Shown here: piece by piece, positions 9,828 to 18,180 of the stretch
How positions within the stretch are numbered: the stretch's first letter is position 1
Layout: every line of letters starts with the position of its first letter
Assembly: GCF_015207005.2 (NCBI RefSeq)
Contig: NZ_JADEXS020000001.1
Span: forward strand, 7,897,001-7,961,000
Direction of reading: 5' to 3'
Length of the DNA stretch: 64,000 nucleotides
From: Desmonostoc muscorum LEGE 12446
GTDB taxonomy: Bacteria > Cyanobacteriota > Cyanobacteriia > Cyanobacteriales > Nostocaceae
Translations under genes and position numbers: made by a program
The notes under the pieces: generated by a model
What the model saw: the letters and a program-made list of their open reading frames with translations, nothing else
Databases searched by the model: none
What the model was told of the DNA's origin: nothing

Positions 9828-10289
9828 TTACTCGCTAAAGCGTTTGAGGTTTTGGTGTAAGACTTCGTGAATGCGATCGCACCAAAAGGGAATCACAGTT
9901 TGCCCTTGACAAAGAGCTTCTAGCGCTGCCTCTTTATCAAATTCTGCTAATGTTAAATACTTTTGCCCAGAGGCGTTAGATATCAGCATCAGTCGCCTCA
10001 TCTTTTTTTTAGACACAAATTCCTCAAACAGCCAAGGCTCCTTATCTTGCAACATAGCCAAAGCTTCCCGGCAAACTTCAAAGCTTAAGCCAACAGACAA
10101 TAAATAATGCATCACAGTTAGCGTCAACAGGTCAGCTACGGAGTAGTAAACATTACGTCCCTTGCCTGTGGTATTCACAGTTGGTATAACAACATCTTTA
10201 TCTCGCCAATACTGTAATTGACGACGGGAACAATTAGTAATTTCAGCAGCTTCTGTGCTTGTGTAGAATTTTTCTTCCATAGAAATCAT
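9828..10289 (-). CDS. MerR-type transcriptional regulator, possibly CvkR-like
   Basis: A 153-residue protein with an N-terminal MerR-type winged helix: FYTSTEAAEITNCSRRQLQY, then YWRDKDVVIP and a KGRNVYYSVADLLTL wing/helix segment. There is no cysteine-rich metal loop. Size and layout recall CvkR, the small MerR-type repressor that controls cas12k in cyanobacterial type V-K CRISPR-associated transposons. That reading is inference, supported by the transposon-like ends and tRNA gene just upstream. No cas12k or tns genes are in the window. It could alternatively regulate the BREX genes downstream on the same strand. Confidence 0.75.
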   Translation of the reverse strand: MISMEEKFYTSTEAAEITNCSRRQLQYWRDKDVVIPTVNTTGKGRNVYYSVADLLTLTVMHYLLSVGLSFEVCREALAMLQDKEPWLFEEFVSKKKMRRLMLISNASGQKYLTLAEFDKEAALEALCQGQTVIPFWCDRIHEVLHQNLKRFSE

Positions 10290-10394
10290 CCTACAGAAGC
10301 AATTTTTTAAATTTAAATTTTTTAAGAATACATAGTGTATTTATATGATATTTTATTTTTATGAGTCAGATTACTATCCAGTGCCGTCTTATTG

Positions 10395-10684
10395 CCAGTG
10401 TGTGACTTTACCCATAACTTTGCCGCGACTGGAACCATAACTTTGCCGTCAACAATGTCACTTAAAGGATAATGTGGCCGTTTTTAAAGCATAAAGTGGC
10501 CGCAGGACAGAACCTATGACACAAGCGTATTTGAAAGAATTGAATGCGATCGCTTCTAAAGTATAGCGAAAGTAGGGCGACAGAAAAATAAGCATTCCAG
10601 CTTTTTAGGGCGGCCACATTATCCTTTAATTCCGGCCATCTTTTCCTTTAAGTGACACAACGACAAATAATTAGTCACTGTACA
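10395..10684. mobile_element. Decayed transposon end(s), Tn7-like/CAST-like, abutting tRNA-Val
   Basis: Read on the minus strand from 10684, the sequence starts TGTACAGTGACTAATTATTT and continues TGTCG, which resembles the TGTACAGTGAC termini I recall for cyanobacterial Tn7-like/CAST elements. Inside lie repeated TnsB-like sites: AAAGGATAATGTGGCCG (plus strand near 10465 and minus strand near 10627), a variant AAAGGAAAAGATGGCCG (minus strand near 10640), GCATAAAGTGGCCG (near 10490), and two direct copies of CCATAACTTTGCCG (near 10412 and 10438). The element end stops 5 bp short of the tRNA 3' end, a favoured attachment position for such elements. No transposase gene remains. The outer left boundary is uncertain. 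Confidence 0.55.
10456..10657. repeat. Nested 202-bp inverted-repeat mini-element
   Basis: Two inverted copies of TGTCACTTAAAGGATAATGT (extended by GGCCG; the right copy has AAAGAT instead of ATAATGT) face each other at 10456 and 10657, each followed by a second internal copy of the GTGGCCG-type site. This two-site end structure is typical of transposons moved by TnsB/TniA/Mu-type transposases. There is no coding capacity inside. No clear 5-bp target duplication was found. Confidence 0.55.
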
Positions 10685-10689
10685 AAAAA

Positions 10690-10763
<74 letters not shown>

Positions 10764-10862
10764 TTAACCACACGATTATTAACAATAACACATACTTTTA
10801 TCAAAAAGCAAGATAAAGAATCCAGATGATTTCAGTACCATTCGACCCTAGTGTATGATCGT

Positions 10863-11024
10863 TAAGGTTATTCGGTTCTGGTGGGGGTCAGCTACCAGAG
10901 GTAACGGGGAAAGTTCGGTGCAAATCCGCCACTGTCCCGCAACTGTGAACTAATTTGAGATTTGAGATTAGCTTGCCTTAGTCATCCCAAATTCTAAATT
11001 GAGTGAGTCAGGATGCCCGCCGAA
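10863..11024 (+). promoter_or_regulatory. Cobalamin (AdoCbl) riboswitch
   Basis: The stretch carries the B12 box AATCCGCCACTGTCCCGCAA (GCCACTG core at 10928-10934), the upstream GGTAACGGGGAAAGTTCGGT segment, and the closing strand GTCAGGATGCCCGCC at 11007-11021. These are the conserved elements of the cobalamin riboswitch in the right order and spacing. It lies 37 bp before the ATG at 11061, so it should repress the two downstream genes when cobalamin is abundant. Confidence 0.95.
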
Positions 11025-11060
11025 GTAGATTTATCAGTTCCACATTTCTGCGAGGTACAG

Positions 11061-11474
11061 ATGACTGCGACTATAAATATTTCCACAATTAATGACTGTG
11101 GTGTTCCTGACCACGCTTTATTTGTTTGCAAAACCTGTGCCAGCGTTTGGCAAGATGGAAAACGTTTACCTGGAAGTGGTGGCGAACAGCTACTACAGCA
11201 ACTTCAGCAACTGGCACAAGATTGGGACTTGCGAGATGAATTCCCAATTCAAGAGGTTGAATGCATGAGTGCTTGTAATCGTTCCTGTGTAGTTGCCTTT
11301 GCTGCCAAAGGCAAAATAACATATTTATTTGGCGATTTAGCTGTTGATGGCAGTGCATCTGCGGTACTGGAGTGTGCTAGCCAATACTATGGCAAACGAA
11401 ATGGTTTACTGCCTTGGTCAGAGCGTCCACAGCCTCTGAAAAATGGCATTTTGGCAAAAATACCATCTTTATGA
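11061..11474 (+). CDS. DUF1636-type cysteine-rich metal-binding protein
   Basis: A 137-residue protein with VCKTCASVW near the N-terminus and VECMSACNRSCVVAF in the middle, a four-cysteine thioredoxin-like ferredoxin layout typical of the DUF1636 family often found beside CobW-type or B12 genes. A longer frame opens at ATG 11013, but that codon sits inside the closing strand of the cobalamin riboswitch, so ATG 11061 is chosen. The stop codon overlaps the start of cobK. Riboswitch control and linkage to cobK point to a role in cobalt or B12 metabolism, perhaps metal handling; the exact function is unknown. Confidence 0.8.
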   Translation: MTATINISTINDCGVPDHALFVCKTCASVWQDGKRLPGSGGEQLLQQLQQLAQDWDLRDEFPIQEVECMSACNRSCVVAFAAKGKITYLFGDLAVDGSASAVLECASQYYGKRNGLLPWSERPQPLKNGILAKIPSL

Positions 11475-12217
11475 TGCGCGTTTTGATTCTGGGTGGGACG
11501 GGAGATGCAGCAGAATTAGCTGCGAAACTGGCGAGTATGGAAGGGGTAGAAATAATCACATCCCTAGCTGGTCGCACGCGTCAACCATTAGTTCCTTTGG
11601 GTGATTTGCGGGTTGGAGGCTTCGGTGGTGTGGCTGGATTGGCTAGTTATCTGGAAGTAATGCAAATCGATTTGCTAATTGATGCAACCCATCCTTTTGC
11701 TACCCAGATTTCCTGGAATGCGGTAGATGCTGCAACCAAAGTTGGAGTACCCCATCTGATGTTAATTCGTCCGCCTTGGGAAAAAGTAAGTGGCGATCGC
11801 TGGATTGAAGTTGACAGCGTTACAGCCGCAGCCGCAGCCCTACAAAACCAATCACGGCGAGTGTTTTTGACAGTTGGTAGGCAAGAACTCGCCGCCTTTG
11901 CTCACCTCAAGGAAATTTGGTTTCTCATGCGGATGATTGACCCTCCTACCCCTGATGCCTTAGTGCCACCGGGGATGTTATTGTGCGATCGCGGCCCCTT
12001 TACCCTCAATAATGAAAGGGAAATCCTGATTCACCACAACATTGATACCATAGTCAGTAAAAATAGCGGTGGCGATGCAACCTACGCCAAAATCATTGCC
12101 GCACGAGAACTTGAGGTGAAAGTTGTGATGGTGAATCGTCCAGCCACACCACCAGGCGATTACGTGACTCATGTTGATGGTGCTTTGGCGTGGATATTTG
12201 ACAAGTTGCATGAATAG
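11471..12217 (+). CDS. cobK: Precorrin-6A reductase (CobK/CbiJ)
   Basis: A 248-residue protein with the dinucleotide-binding start RVLILGGTGDAAELAAKL and the family signature LIDATHPFATQIS; the segments LLCDRGPFTL and SKNSGGDATYAKI are also typical. CobK reduces the precorrin-6A macrocycle with NAD(P)H in corrin ring synthesis. The start overlaps the preceding stop (ATGA at 11471, with a second ATG at 11474), so it is co-translated with the DUF1636-type gene and lies under the same cobalamin riboswitch. Confidence 0.93.
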   Translation: MMRVLILGGTGDAAELAAKLASMEGVEIITSLAGRTRQPLVPLGDLRVGGFGGVAGLASYLEVMQIDLLIDATHPFATQISWNAVDAATKVGVPHLMLIRPPWEKVSGDRWIEVDSVTAAAAALQNQSRRVFLTVGRQELAAFAHLKEIWFLMRMIDPPTPDALVPPGMLLCDRGPFTLNNEREILIHHNIDTIVSKNSGGDATYAKIIAARELEVKVVMVNRPATPPGDYVTHVDGALAWIFDKLHE

Positions 12218-12240
12218 TAACACTAGGGAAAAATTTTCAT

Positions 12241-12440
12241 TTAAACATTACTAAATCGATGGCAAGAGGTTTTATTAAACCCGCCTAACTTATAGATGTA
12301 AGCTGTTTTTGTATCTGACTCTAAATCTACCCAATCTGTTAGTTGTTTTTGCAATATTTGGAATACATCATAAGCCCTTTGAGCCATTTTTCTAGTAGAA
12401 TTTTCGTTTTCGTCTCCATACTTAAAGCTAAACTCTACTG
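12241..12440 (-). pseudogene. C-terminal fragment of an unidentified protein, cut by an IS remnant
   Basis: Reading the minus strand inwards from the IS remnant gives an open frame of about 66 codons (AVEFSFKYGDENEN..., ...SDTKTAYIYKLGG...) ending at TAA 12243-12241. It has no start codon of its own and begins at the terminal repeat of the IS, so it looks like the 3' end of a gene whose 5' part was lost. The family was not recognised. Confidence 0.45.
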
Positions 12441-13096
12441 CTAGAGCGCCAATCCAGTAGAGGGTGTTGACAAACTAAGCAGACTGTGGGTTGTCAAAGT
12501 TAGCCAATTCTGGAGTGGTAGTATCGAATATGCGAGCAAAAACATGGAGATTGTGAACAACAGCCATACGTCGAAGGTCAAAAAGATTTTTACGTAATCC
12601 AATGTAGCGAGCCTTATCTCCTTGCCATTGACCAATGTGAGCCAAAGTATGCTCAACACTGACACGTTCGCGGAGTTTGGCACGTCCGCTTTCAGCGTCT
12701 ATCCTTGACAACACCTTTACGGAGCTTTGGGGAACCATCGACTGCCTCCTCGACATCTTGTTGTTTAATTTGCCTTGCATCTTCAATACTTTTGTTTACC
12801 TGAGTGTTGGTTTTGTGAACTGGGCATAATCCGACGCTACTATCCTTAAAAACTGTTGCTAGTTCTATTTGAAATTCTGAGTCAAATAATTCGTGACGTA
12901 TTTGCCTCAAAAATACAAACAATTTGGCTTCGCGTATACGTTTTGTGACTTTTTATTCTTTTGCTGACAGTTCTACGGGAGGGTTCCAGACTAACGGACG
13001 CATAGTAGTTGCACTCTTGATACCGCGTTTCCTCTCAACTAGCCTCTGCAAAAACTCTGCATCTTGTCAACTACTTTTACTGGACTGGCGCTCTAG
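12441..13096 (-). mobile_element. Internally deleted IS with about 34-bp inverted ends
   Basis: The left end reads CTAGAGCGCCAATCCAGTAG and the reverse complement of the right end reads CTAGAGCGCCAGTCCAGTAA; similarity continues through a shared GTTGACAA. Between these ends lies a broken transposase gene on the minus strand. At 656 bp the element is far too short for a complete copy, so it has suffered an internal deletion and is not autonomous. No target duplication is evident. Confidence 0.75.
12475..13003 (-). pseudogene. Degenerate transposase inside the IS remnant
   Basis: From ATG 13003 the minus strand encodes MRPLVWNPPVELSAKE, then an in-frame stop, then KRIREAKLFVFLRQIRHELF and IELATVFKDSSVGLCPV, the recognisable N-terminus of a cyanobacterial DDE transposase. 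After a deletion and frameshift it resumes with ERVSVEHTLAHIGQWQGDKA and YIGLRKNLFDLRRMA, the usual C-terminal end, stopping at TAG 12475. The middle catalytic portion is missing. It is non-functional. IS family (IS1182-like or IS5-like) is uncertain. Confidence 0.75.
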
Positions 13097-13100
13097 GGGG

Positions 13101-13232
13101 ATGATATCATGTCCGGTTAAAAACTTATCATTAAGACGGCAGGGGAGCAGGGGGCAGGGGGCAGGGAGAAAGAGGGTTTCCTGGTTTTTGCACAGATGCG
13201 GGAATTATAACTAATTAGGCGGACATGATATG
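13101..13232. repeat. MITE-like inverted-repeat element with G-rich core
   Basis: ATATCATGTCCGG near 13104 is mirrored by CGGACATGATAT near 13220, giving short inverted ends about 130 bp apart. The interior is a run of GGGGCAGG-type purine repeats (13140-13175). No coding capacity. Such small palindromic-ended repeats are common in Nostoc genomes. Confidence 0.5.
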
Positions 13233-13505
13233 AAGCTAATATTTAATATTTCTCAAACACGCTTTTAGGCTTCCGCAATATAAATTGAAGAAAAGTTCAA
13301 TCAACATTTCCGTTTTATCGATTGAAATTATCTCTAAAAATATTCATAATTTCCTTAAAATTACAAAATAAGAAACGGTATATAGCAGTTGCCAATTTGA
13401 GGATTTTTGAAAAGTACTCTTGTCGGTATCAAAAGTTTTAGATCCCTCTAAATTTTCCTTAATAAAGGAGACTTTAATTCCGCATCCTGCGTTTTAAGGG
13501 AGGTT
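13233..13505. other. AT-rich upstream region of the outer-membrane protein gene
   Basis: About 270 bp without a supported gene. An AAGGGAGG purine run lies at 13496-13503, only 2 bp before the ATG at 13506, too close for ideal ribosome binding. No promoter motif was identified with confidence. Confidence 0.4.
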
Positions 13506-16367
13506 ATGGAGGATCTCAACCTGCCTAAAATCAAAGTAAAACACTTTTCAAATAAATTATTACATGACGTACATTCTACCCTCAATAATATATATTCTAC
13601 GAAAATAAAAAACACTATATGCTATTTTATTATGGTTAGTTCATTTAGTCATCAGCGACAAAACATTAATTTATTTTTAATCATATTTCTATTAATAAAT
13701 TATTTAATGATGAGCAAAGCAGATGCAGAGACTGAAAAAAAGAGAGATTTGCTAAACAGTAACAAAACTTCTGATACAATTCCAGAAAAAATACTTATAA
13801 ATAATTCAGCTAAATATTATCAAGAGAATTTAAATAATATAAAAATTACACAAAATCTAGCTCTAGAACCAATCAGGGTTTTCCCTAACACCAATGAAAT
13901 AAACGTTCCTGAACCACTGAATCCACTAAAAAAACCAGACTCAGATTATGATAAACCTGATATTCCTATTCAGCAGAATATAACGCCAATTTTGCTAAAA
14001 AAAGATTTGGAATTACTTATATTAAATGCTCTTAATAATAGCGCCCTTAAATATCCTTGGATAATTGATCCTAGAGATAATTTCAGTTTTTATTCCTCGA
14101 CCTTTAATCCTCTTGAAGATACAAAATATATTAATTTTTCAATTAAATTTTCATCAGAAGACCCTATATTTGACCGATTTAGTTTTGCAAATTTTCCCAA
14201 ACAAGACCAACTTTATTGGATATTATCAGGTAATCGGGTTGTAGTAGAAACTAAAGGATGGCAGAGTGGAGTCGTATACCAGGGAGAATCAAGAGATAAT
14301 GTAACCAGACAAACAATTAGATTAACTCAGAAACTTTGGGGTATGCAAGCAGTTTTTTCTCTTCCTCAAGGTGTTCAAGAACTAGCAGAAGAAATTGGCA
14401 TCAACCAATTTACTGTCGAATCAATTGCGGCGGAAGTAACTAATCCAGTAGGTGTTCCTGCTGCTCCTATTATTATTAATACAAATAGTTCAAATACTTC
14501 CACAGCTTTTCTTGTTCCAAATGCCATATCATTTACTACAGAAAAAGACCCTTTAATTTTACAAAGTTTTCCTACGAGCGATTTACAACCATTATTAGGA
14601 GAAGTAAGACTTAATCGCGGCTCAGTAATTTCTCAAGAGACTTTAAAAAAAGCAGGTTTTCTTTGGGGAAATCCTTTGACTGGTCAAAGCACTCAATTTC
14701 AACCTTTAATAACATCTAATCCAGGTATTAAGGTTGGTAATAGAGAAAAATTTAGTAATTTAGATTTATTTGATATTTTACTAAATCCGTCTATTACTAG
14801 AAACCAACGCAGTTTATCTTACTTGAATTCTTTATATTGGGTTTCCTTAAGTGGACAACAAAATAATCTAGGAATTATAAATACAAATCAAAAGTATGAC
14901 TGGCATAAATTCTATTTTAGCCTTCCTCATAATCGGACGCTATTAAAATATGACTTTTTAGAACCTAAAGCAACCTATACTAATATTTCTAGCAATCCTG
15001 GTATTTCTCTATCTTTGTCGTTCTCTGAAAAAAAAATAGATGAATTACAAACTGCCAACGCTACATTAGGAATGTTAATAGGAGGTATTTTTGAGTTAAT
15101 TAATTTCCCGCATCTAGAACAAAGTTTACAAGAAGCTAGAGAGAGATTCTCTAGGCAAGAAAATTTTGCAACTCTAGACTCAAAAACTACACCAGAACAA
15201 AGAAGAAAAATTAATCAAGTACTTAATAGAACGTTATTTTTGAGTAATATTACTAGTGGTTTAGAACAAGTTTCTGGAAAATTGACTTTTCCCAGTATAA
15301 TTACACCGAATAGTTCTAGTATGTTACAAATGCGTACTGGTAATCATCAGCGAGCAGTTCAATTCATAGATGGAAAGCGTACTTGGACAGAGGGTAAAAC
15401 TTTCATTTCTAAAGCCGAAGTTTCTAATAACAGTTTTGGTCGTTTAACATCTGTTGCTGTACCTGTTCCCTCACAAAAAACACCCAACCGCTCATCAGCT
15501 GCACAGGTGACTTTAACTGCTCCTAATGGTCAGCAGTATGTTCAAAATTGGAGTTCAGCTGATAATAAATATTTTCCCATTAACATTCGTTCGTTTGATA
15601 TCGCTTTTGACCGCATCGAATTAAGTCAAGATGGTCAACTCAATACTTATTTGCAAGCTTTTGATGGATATTTATCTTTACCTACCATAGAAGTCTTATG
15701 GGCTGGTTCTTCTCAAAAATGGAATTACAGTATTGGTTCGGGTGTCTGGTTTAATCTAAATGCAGACAGTGCATTTAATATTGCAAATAATTTTGGTGTC
15801 TTAGAGCCAACACTAGGTATTTATACTAAAGGAACATTGAATTATATCAACACTCATATAGAAGTTGATACAAAGGGACAACCCCAAGCTATTACTAACC
15901 ACATTCCATCTTTGCAATTTTATTGGAATAGCGCAGCAAATTCCCAAAATCCTGCTTACTTAAATTTGAGCTACTTTTTTTCTCACCAAAATAGAAACTT
16001 AAACTATTCTCTATCCACAGCATTTATACTTGTAGACGACAATAAATATAGTCTCACGCCACTAGCATTTTTGCAGGGAAAATTGGTATTAAATACAGGT
16101 TTAGAATTTAGAACTTCTTTAGAAATAAGAGATGATTTTTTTTATACCTTAGAAGGTATAAAAAAAATAAATTATAATTGGTATTTTGGAGCTTATATAC
16201 AAAATTTTAGAAATATTGATAGAGGTATAAAAAATCGAGTTTATGATTTCTCTTACGGCTTAGTAATTCAGCGTAATACCCCTGGTAATAATGCTTTTTG
16301 GGAGTCTCGTATTGGTATGAGTGGAGATATATTTGAAGCTAAATTTCAAGGAGGTTTGAGATTTTGA
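13506..16367 (+). CDS. Large putative outer-membrane beta-barrel protein, function unknown
   Basis: A 953-residue protein I do not recognise. An internal start at 13632 (MVSSFSHQRQNINLFLIIFL...) would place a hydrophobic signal-like helix followed by MSKADAE near the N-terminus; with the 13506 start the helix begins around residue 53. The last 300 residues alternate polar and hydrophobic residues with many aromatic positions and end in KFQGGLRF, a terminal aromatic residue typical of outer-membrane barrels. Codon use is much more AT-rich than in the neighbouring core genes, suggesting acquisition. It stands alone between mobile remnants and a terminator. Confidence 0.6.
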   Translation: MEDLNLPKIKVKHFSNKLLHDVHSTLNNIYSTKIKNTICYFIMVSSFSHQRQNINLFLIIFLLINYLMMSKADAETEKKRDLLNSNKTSDTIPEKILINNSAKYYQENLNNIKITQNLALEPIRVFPNTNEINVPEPLNPLKKPDSDYDKPDIPIQQNITPILLKKDLELLILNALNNSALKYPWIIDPRDNFSFYSSTFNPLEDTKYINFSIKFSSEDPIFDRFSFANFPKQDQLYWILSGNRVVVETKGWQSGVVYQGESRDNVTRQTIRLTQKLWGMQAVFSLPQGVQELAEEIGINQFTVESIAAEVTNPVGVPAAPIIINTNSSNTSTAFLVPNAISFTTEKDPLILQSFPTSDLQPLLGEVRLNRGSVISQETLKKAGFLWGNPLTGQSTQFQPLITSNPGIKVGNREKFSNLDLFDILLNPSITRNQRSLSYLNSLYWVSLSGQQNNLGIINTNQKYDWHKFYFSLPHNRTLLKYDFLEPKATYTNISSNPGISLSLSFSEKKIDELQTANATLGMLIGGIFELINFPHLEQSLQEARERFSRQENFATLDSKTTPEQRRKINQVLNRTLFLSNITSGLEQVSGKLTFPSIITPNSSSMLQMRTGNHQRAVQFIDGKRTWTEGKTFISKAEVSNNSFGRLTSVAVPVPSQKTPNRSSAAQVTLTAPNGQQYVQNWSSADNKYFPINIRSFDIAFDRIELSQDGQLNTYLQAFDGYLSLPTIEVLWAGSSQKWNYSIGSGVWFNLNADSAFNIANNFGVLEPTLGIYTKGTLNYINTHIEVDTKGQPQAITNHIPSLQFYWNSAANSQNPAYLNLSYFFSHQNRNLNYSLSTAFILVDDNKYSLTPLAFLQGKLVLNTGLEFRTSLEIRDDFFYTLEGIKKINYNWYFGAYIQNFRNIDRGIKNRVYDFSYGLVIQRNTPGNNAFWESRIGMSGDIFEAKFQGGLRF

Positions 16368-16440
16368 TATCTGAGAATATTCTTTGGTTTTGTTTCTGTA
16401 TAAAATATAGTAAAACACTTGATTAAAGCTAATTCACAAT

Positions 16441-16473
16441 CCCTTCCCTCAGAGGGAAGGGGTTTATTTTTAT
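16441..16473 (+). terminator. Rho-independent terminator
   Basis: CCCTTCCCT and AGGGAAGGG form a 9-bp GC-rich stem with a 3-nt loop, followed by GTTTATTTTTAT. It lies about 75 bp after the stop of the outer-membrane protein gene. Confidence 0.8.
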
Positions 16474-16490
16474 GTTAAAATAAAACTGAA

Positions 16491-16967
16491 TTATTCTAAA
16501 CCATCATTACCAACAGCAGCTCTAACAAGAGATGTAAATTCATCCAGCGTCAGATTACCGGAATTTAGTCTTTCAACTATAGCACCCCTGATAGAACCGC
16601 CACCTGAATAATATGACAGTGCTGCTAGTCCGCCAGTATGAAGTGTGATGCTCGGTAGTGCCACATGAGTAATCGGATCTATATATGAAGATCCTGTCAC
16701 TAGATAACTACCGTTAAATCCTGGAAAAAATGTACCAGAAGGAGCAACTATTTGAGCGGCAATGGTGGACAAATAACCACCGGGGGTAACATATACTGAT
16801 GCACCTGCAAAGGAACCAGGATCTCCTGATGAAAATTGGTCGATCGCTCTTTCTATTAAAACTTGTGCTGATGCTGGAGTTGATGCCAAGCTTAAGTAGG
16901 CAATGAAACCTGCTAGAGATAGACTAGCTTTCAATAAAAAGCCAGCAGAATAGGAAAGTAAATTCAT
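16491..16967 (-). CDS. Small exported protein of unknown function
   Basis: A 158-residue protein with a clear signal peptide: a hydrophobic stretch FLLKASLSLAGFIAYLSLAS, then TPASAQ with a probable signal peptidase I site after ASA (about residue 34). The mature part is rich in glycine, serine and threonine, has few charges, and ends in an acidic helix (LNSGNLTLDEFTSLVRAAVG). It converges on the outer-membrane protein gene. The family was not recognised. Confidence 0.65.
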   Translation of the reverse strand: MNLLSYSAGFLLKASLSLAGFIAYLSLASTPASAQVLIERAIDQFSSGDPGSFAGASVYVTPGGYLSTIAAQIVAPSGTFFPGFNGSYLVTGSSYIDPITHVALPSITLHTGGLAALSYYSGGGSIRGAIVERLNSGNLTLDEFTSLVRAAVGNDGLE

Positions 16968-17712
16968 GTTAGGATATCCTATGTTTTTAGAAGTTGAGCT
17001 TTATTCGCTGGATATTGTATATGCAACTTATAAGAACTGGATGGCAATATATTTAAGCAACTATCAACTAATCATAAATATACGTGATAAAACATTTTTT
17101 GTATGTCAATAGAAGCGATTAATCGGACATTAAAGTGTCATCTAAGTAGACATAAAATCATTAGTAATCTTTATTTGGTGTTTTCTATGGGTAAATTTAT
17201 TACTATGGAATTAACTAAATTATTTTTTTCATTACAGCAGATTGTAACTTCGTGAGGATTATCGTAAGGGCAAACGACTGTTCATTTACCTGAAAACCGC
17301 TGTATATTACTAAACGCTGAAATTATAAACATAACTAGATTGTGTTCTAGAGATTGAAGATGCGAAAACACTAGCTCTCAAATGAGTGCATCGAAAATAA
17401 AGGCAAAGTCAAGTAATATTTTAGATAGACAAAATACCAGCAATTATATCTCAAACTTTAACTGTTTTTTGTGTTTTATAAAGGAGAAAACCGACTTATT
17501 TCAGAGGTCGGTGTTATGAAATTTTTGATTTTCGTCAGCCAGTTACTTATCCTATATGTATGAGCATTTATTTAGACTCAAATCAAGAGATTATGCCTAA
17601 TTATTTATTAGCAATTTATTGATTTATTAAAAATAACTTGGAAATATAATAAGTAGTTTGAACAAAGCATTATTCAATGTCTAATCTCCGTGAAAATAGA
17701 GGAGTAATATTA
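16968..17712. other. 745-bp AT-rich region without a supported gene
   Basis: No convincing coding frame, tRNA or terminator was seen. It must hold the promoter of the exported-protein gene (minus strand) and that of the downstream peptide gene (plus strand). The AGAGGAG ribosome-binding site of the peptide gene lies at 17698-17704. Confidence 0.4.
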
Positions 17713-17955
17713 ATGGCTAACATCACAATCGATAGCCTATATCTTACGGGTTATGATTTTTTTTGTGCTTGTGAGAGTTTTCTTGATGAACTAGTTCACC
17801 AGGAAATGTCATTTATCGAGGGGGGTTACTTTGGTAATATTTATAGATATAATTCCTTTTCTGGTGGCAGCTTCTCAGGACATAGTGGGTTTTATAATTC
17901 CTTTTCTGGCGGCTTCTACGGCTACGGTGGTTACCACAATCAATCCTGGTGTTAA
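17713..17955 (+). CDS. Double-glycine leader peptide (putative RiPP/bacteriocin precursor)
   Basis: An 80-residue peptide. The ATG at 17713 is chosen over 17677 because AGAGGAG stands 8 bp upstream. Residues 1-38 (MANITIDSLYLTGYDFF..., then ESFLDELVHQEM, ending IEGG) match the pattern of cyanobacterial double-glycine leaders that are cut by peptidase-containing ABC transporters. The 42-residue remainder is made of Gly, Ser, Tyr and Phe with two copies of YNSFSGG and one terminal Cys. No modification or export gene lies next to it, so processing would have to be done by enzymes encoded elsewhere. The leader call is moderately sure; product type is unknown. Confidence 0.65.
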   Translation: MANITIDSLYLTGYDFFCACESFLDELVHQEMSFIEGGYFGNIYRYNSFSGGSFSGHSGFYNSFSGGFYGYGGYHNQSWC

Positions 17956-17984
17956 TTGTTAGTTAATAGGTAGTTGGTGCAAGC

Positions 17985-18180
17985 TGATCAAAGACACTAC
18001 GGTTTAATACCCCGAGCAAATCGTAGATTTGGTGGGTGGTCTAGCCTTCTCTGCGAGAGGCTGCGCCAACGGGTTCTCCGTTCGCGTAGCGTCTCGTAGA
18101 GAAGGAGTACAATCAGTCGCGTGTCTGAATCCCCGACTGATAGCGAAGCGTTAGCGAGTCATCGAGCGTCTTGATTCTGA
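17985..18180 (+). ncRNA. Structured repeat, possibly a relic of an IS200/IS605-type element RNA
   Basis: The stretch carries nested hairpins: AAATC-GTA-GATTT inside an ACCCC/GGGTGGT pairing (18009-18040), a long hairpin 18045-18105 made of the common Nostoc repeat CCTTCTCTGCGAGAG / CTCGTAGAGAAGG, and a final hairpin around GACTGATAGCG / CGTTAGCGAGTC (18135-18160). This layout recalls HEARO/omega-type RNAs and right ends of IS200/IS605 elements, but no tnpB, iscB or tnpA gene is adjacent. It could be only a cluster of palindromic repeats. Confidence 0.35.

Noticed and set aside
11013..11060. Longer start for the DUF1636-type gene at ATG 11013
   Set aside because: That ATG is part of the closing strand of the cobalamin riboswitch (GGATGCCCGCC), so the start at 11061 is far more plausible.
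12924..13214. Plus-strand frame of 96 codons
   Set aside because: It runs antisense through the transposase remnant and on into a MITE and low-complexity repeats; no gene-like features.
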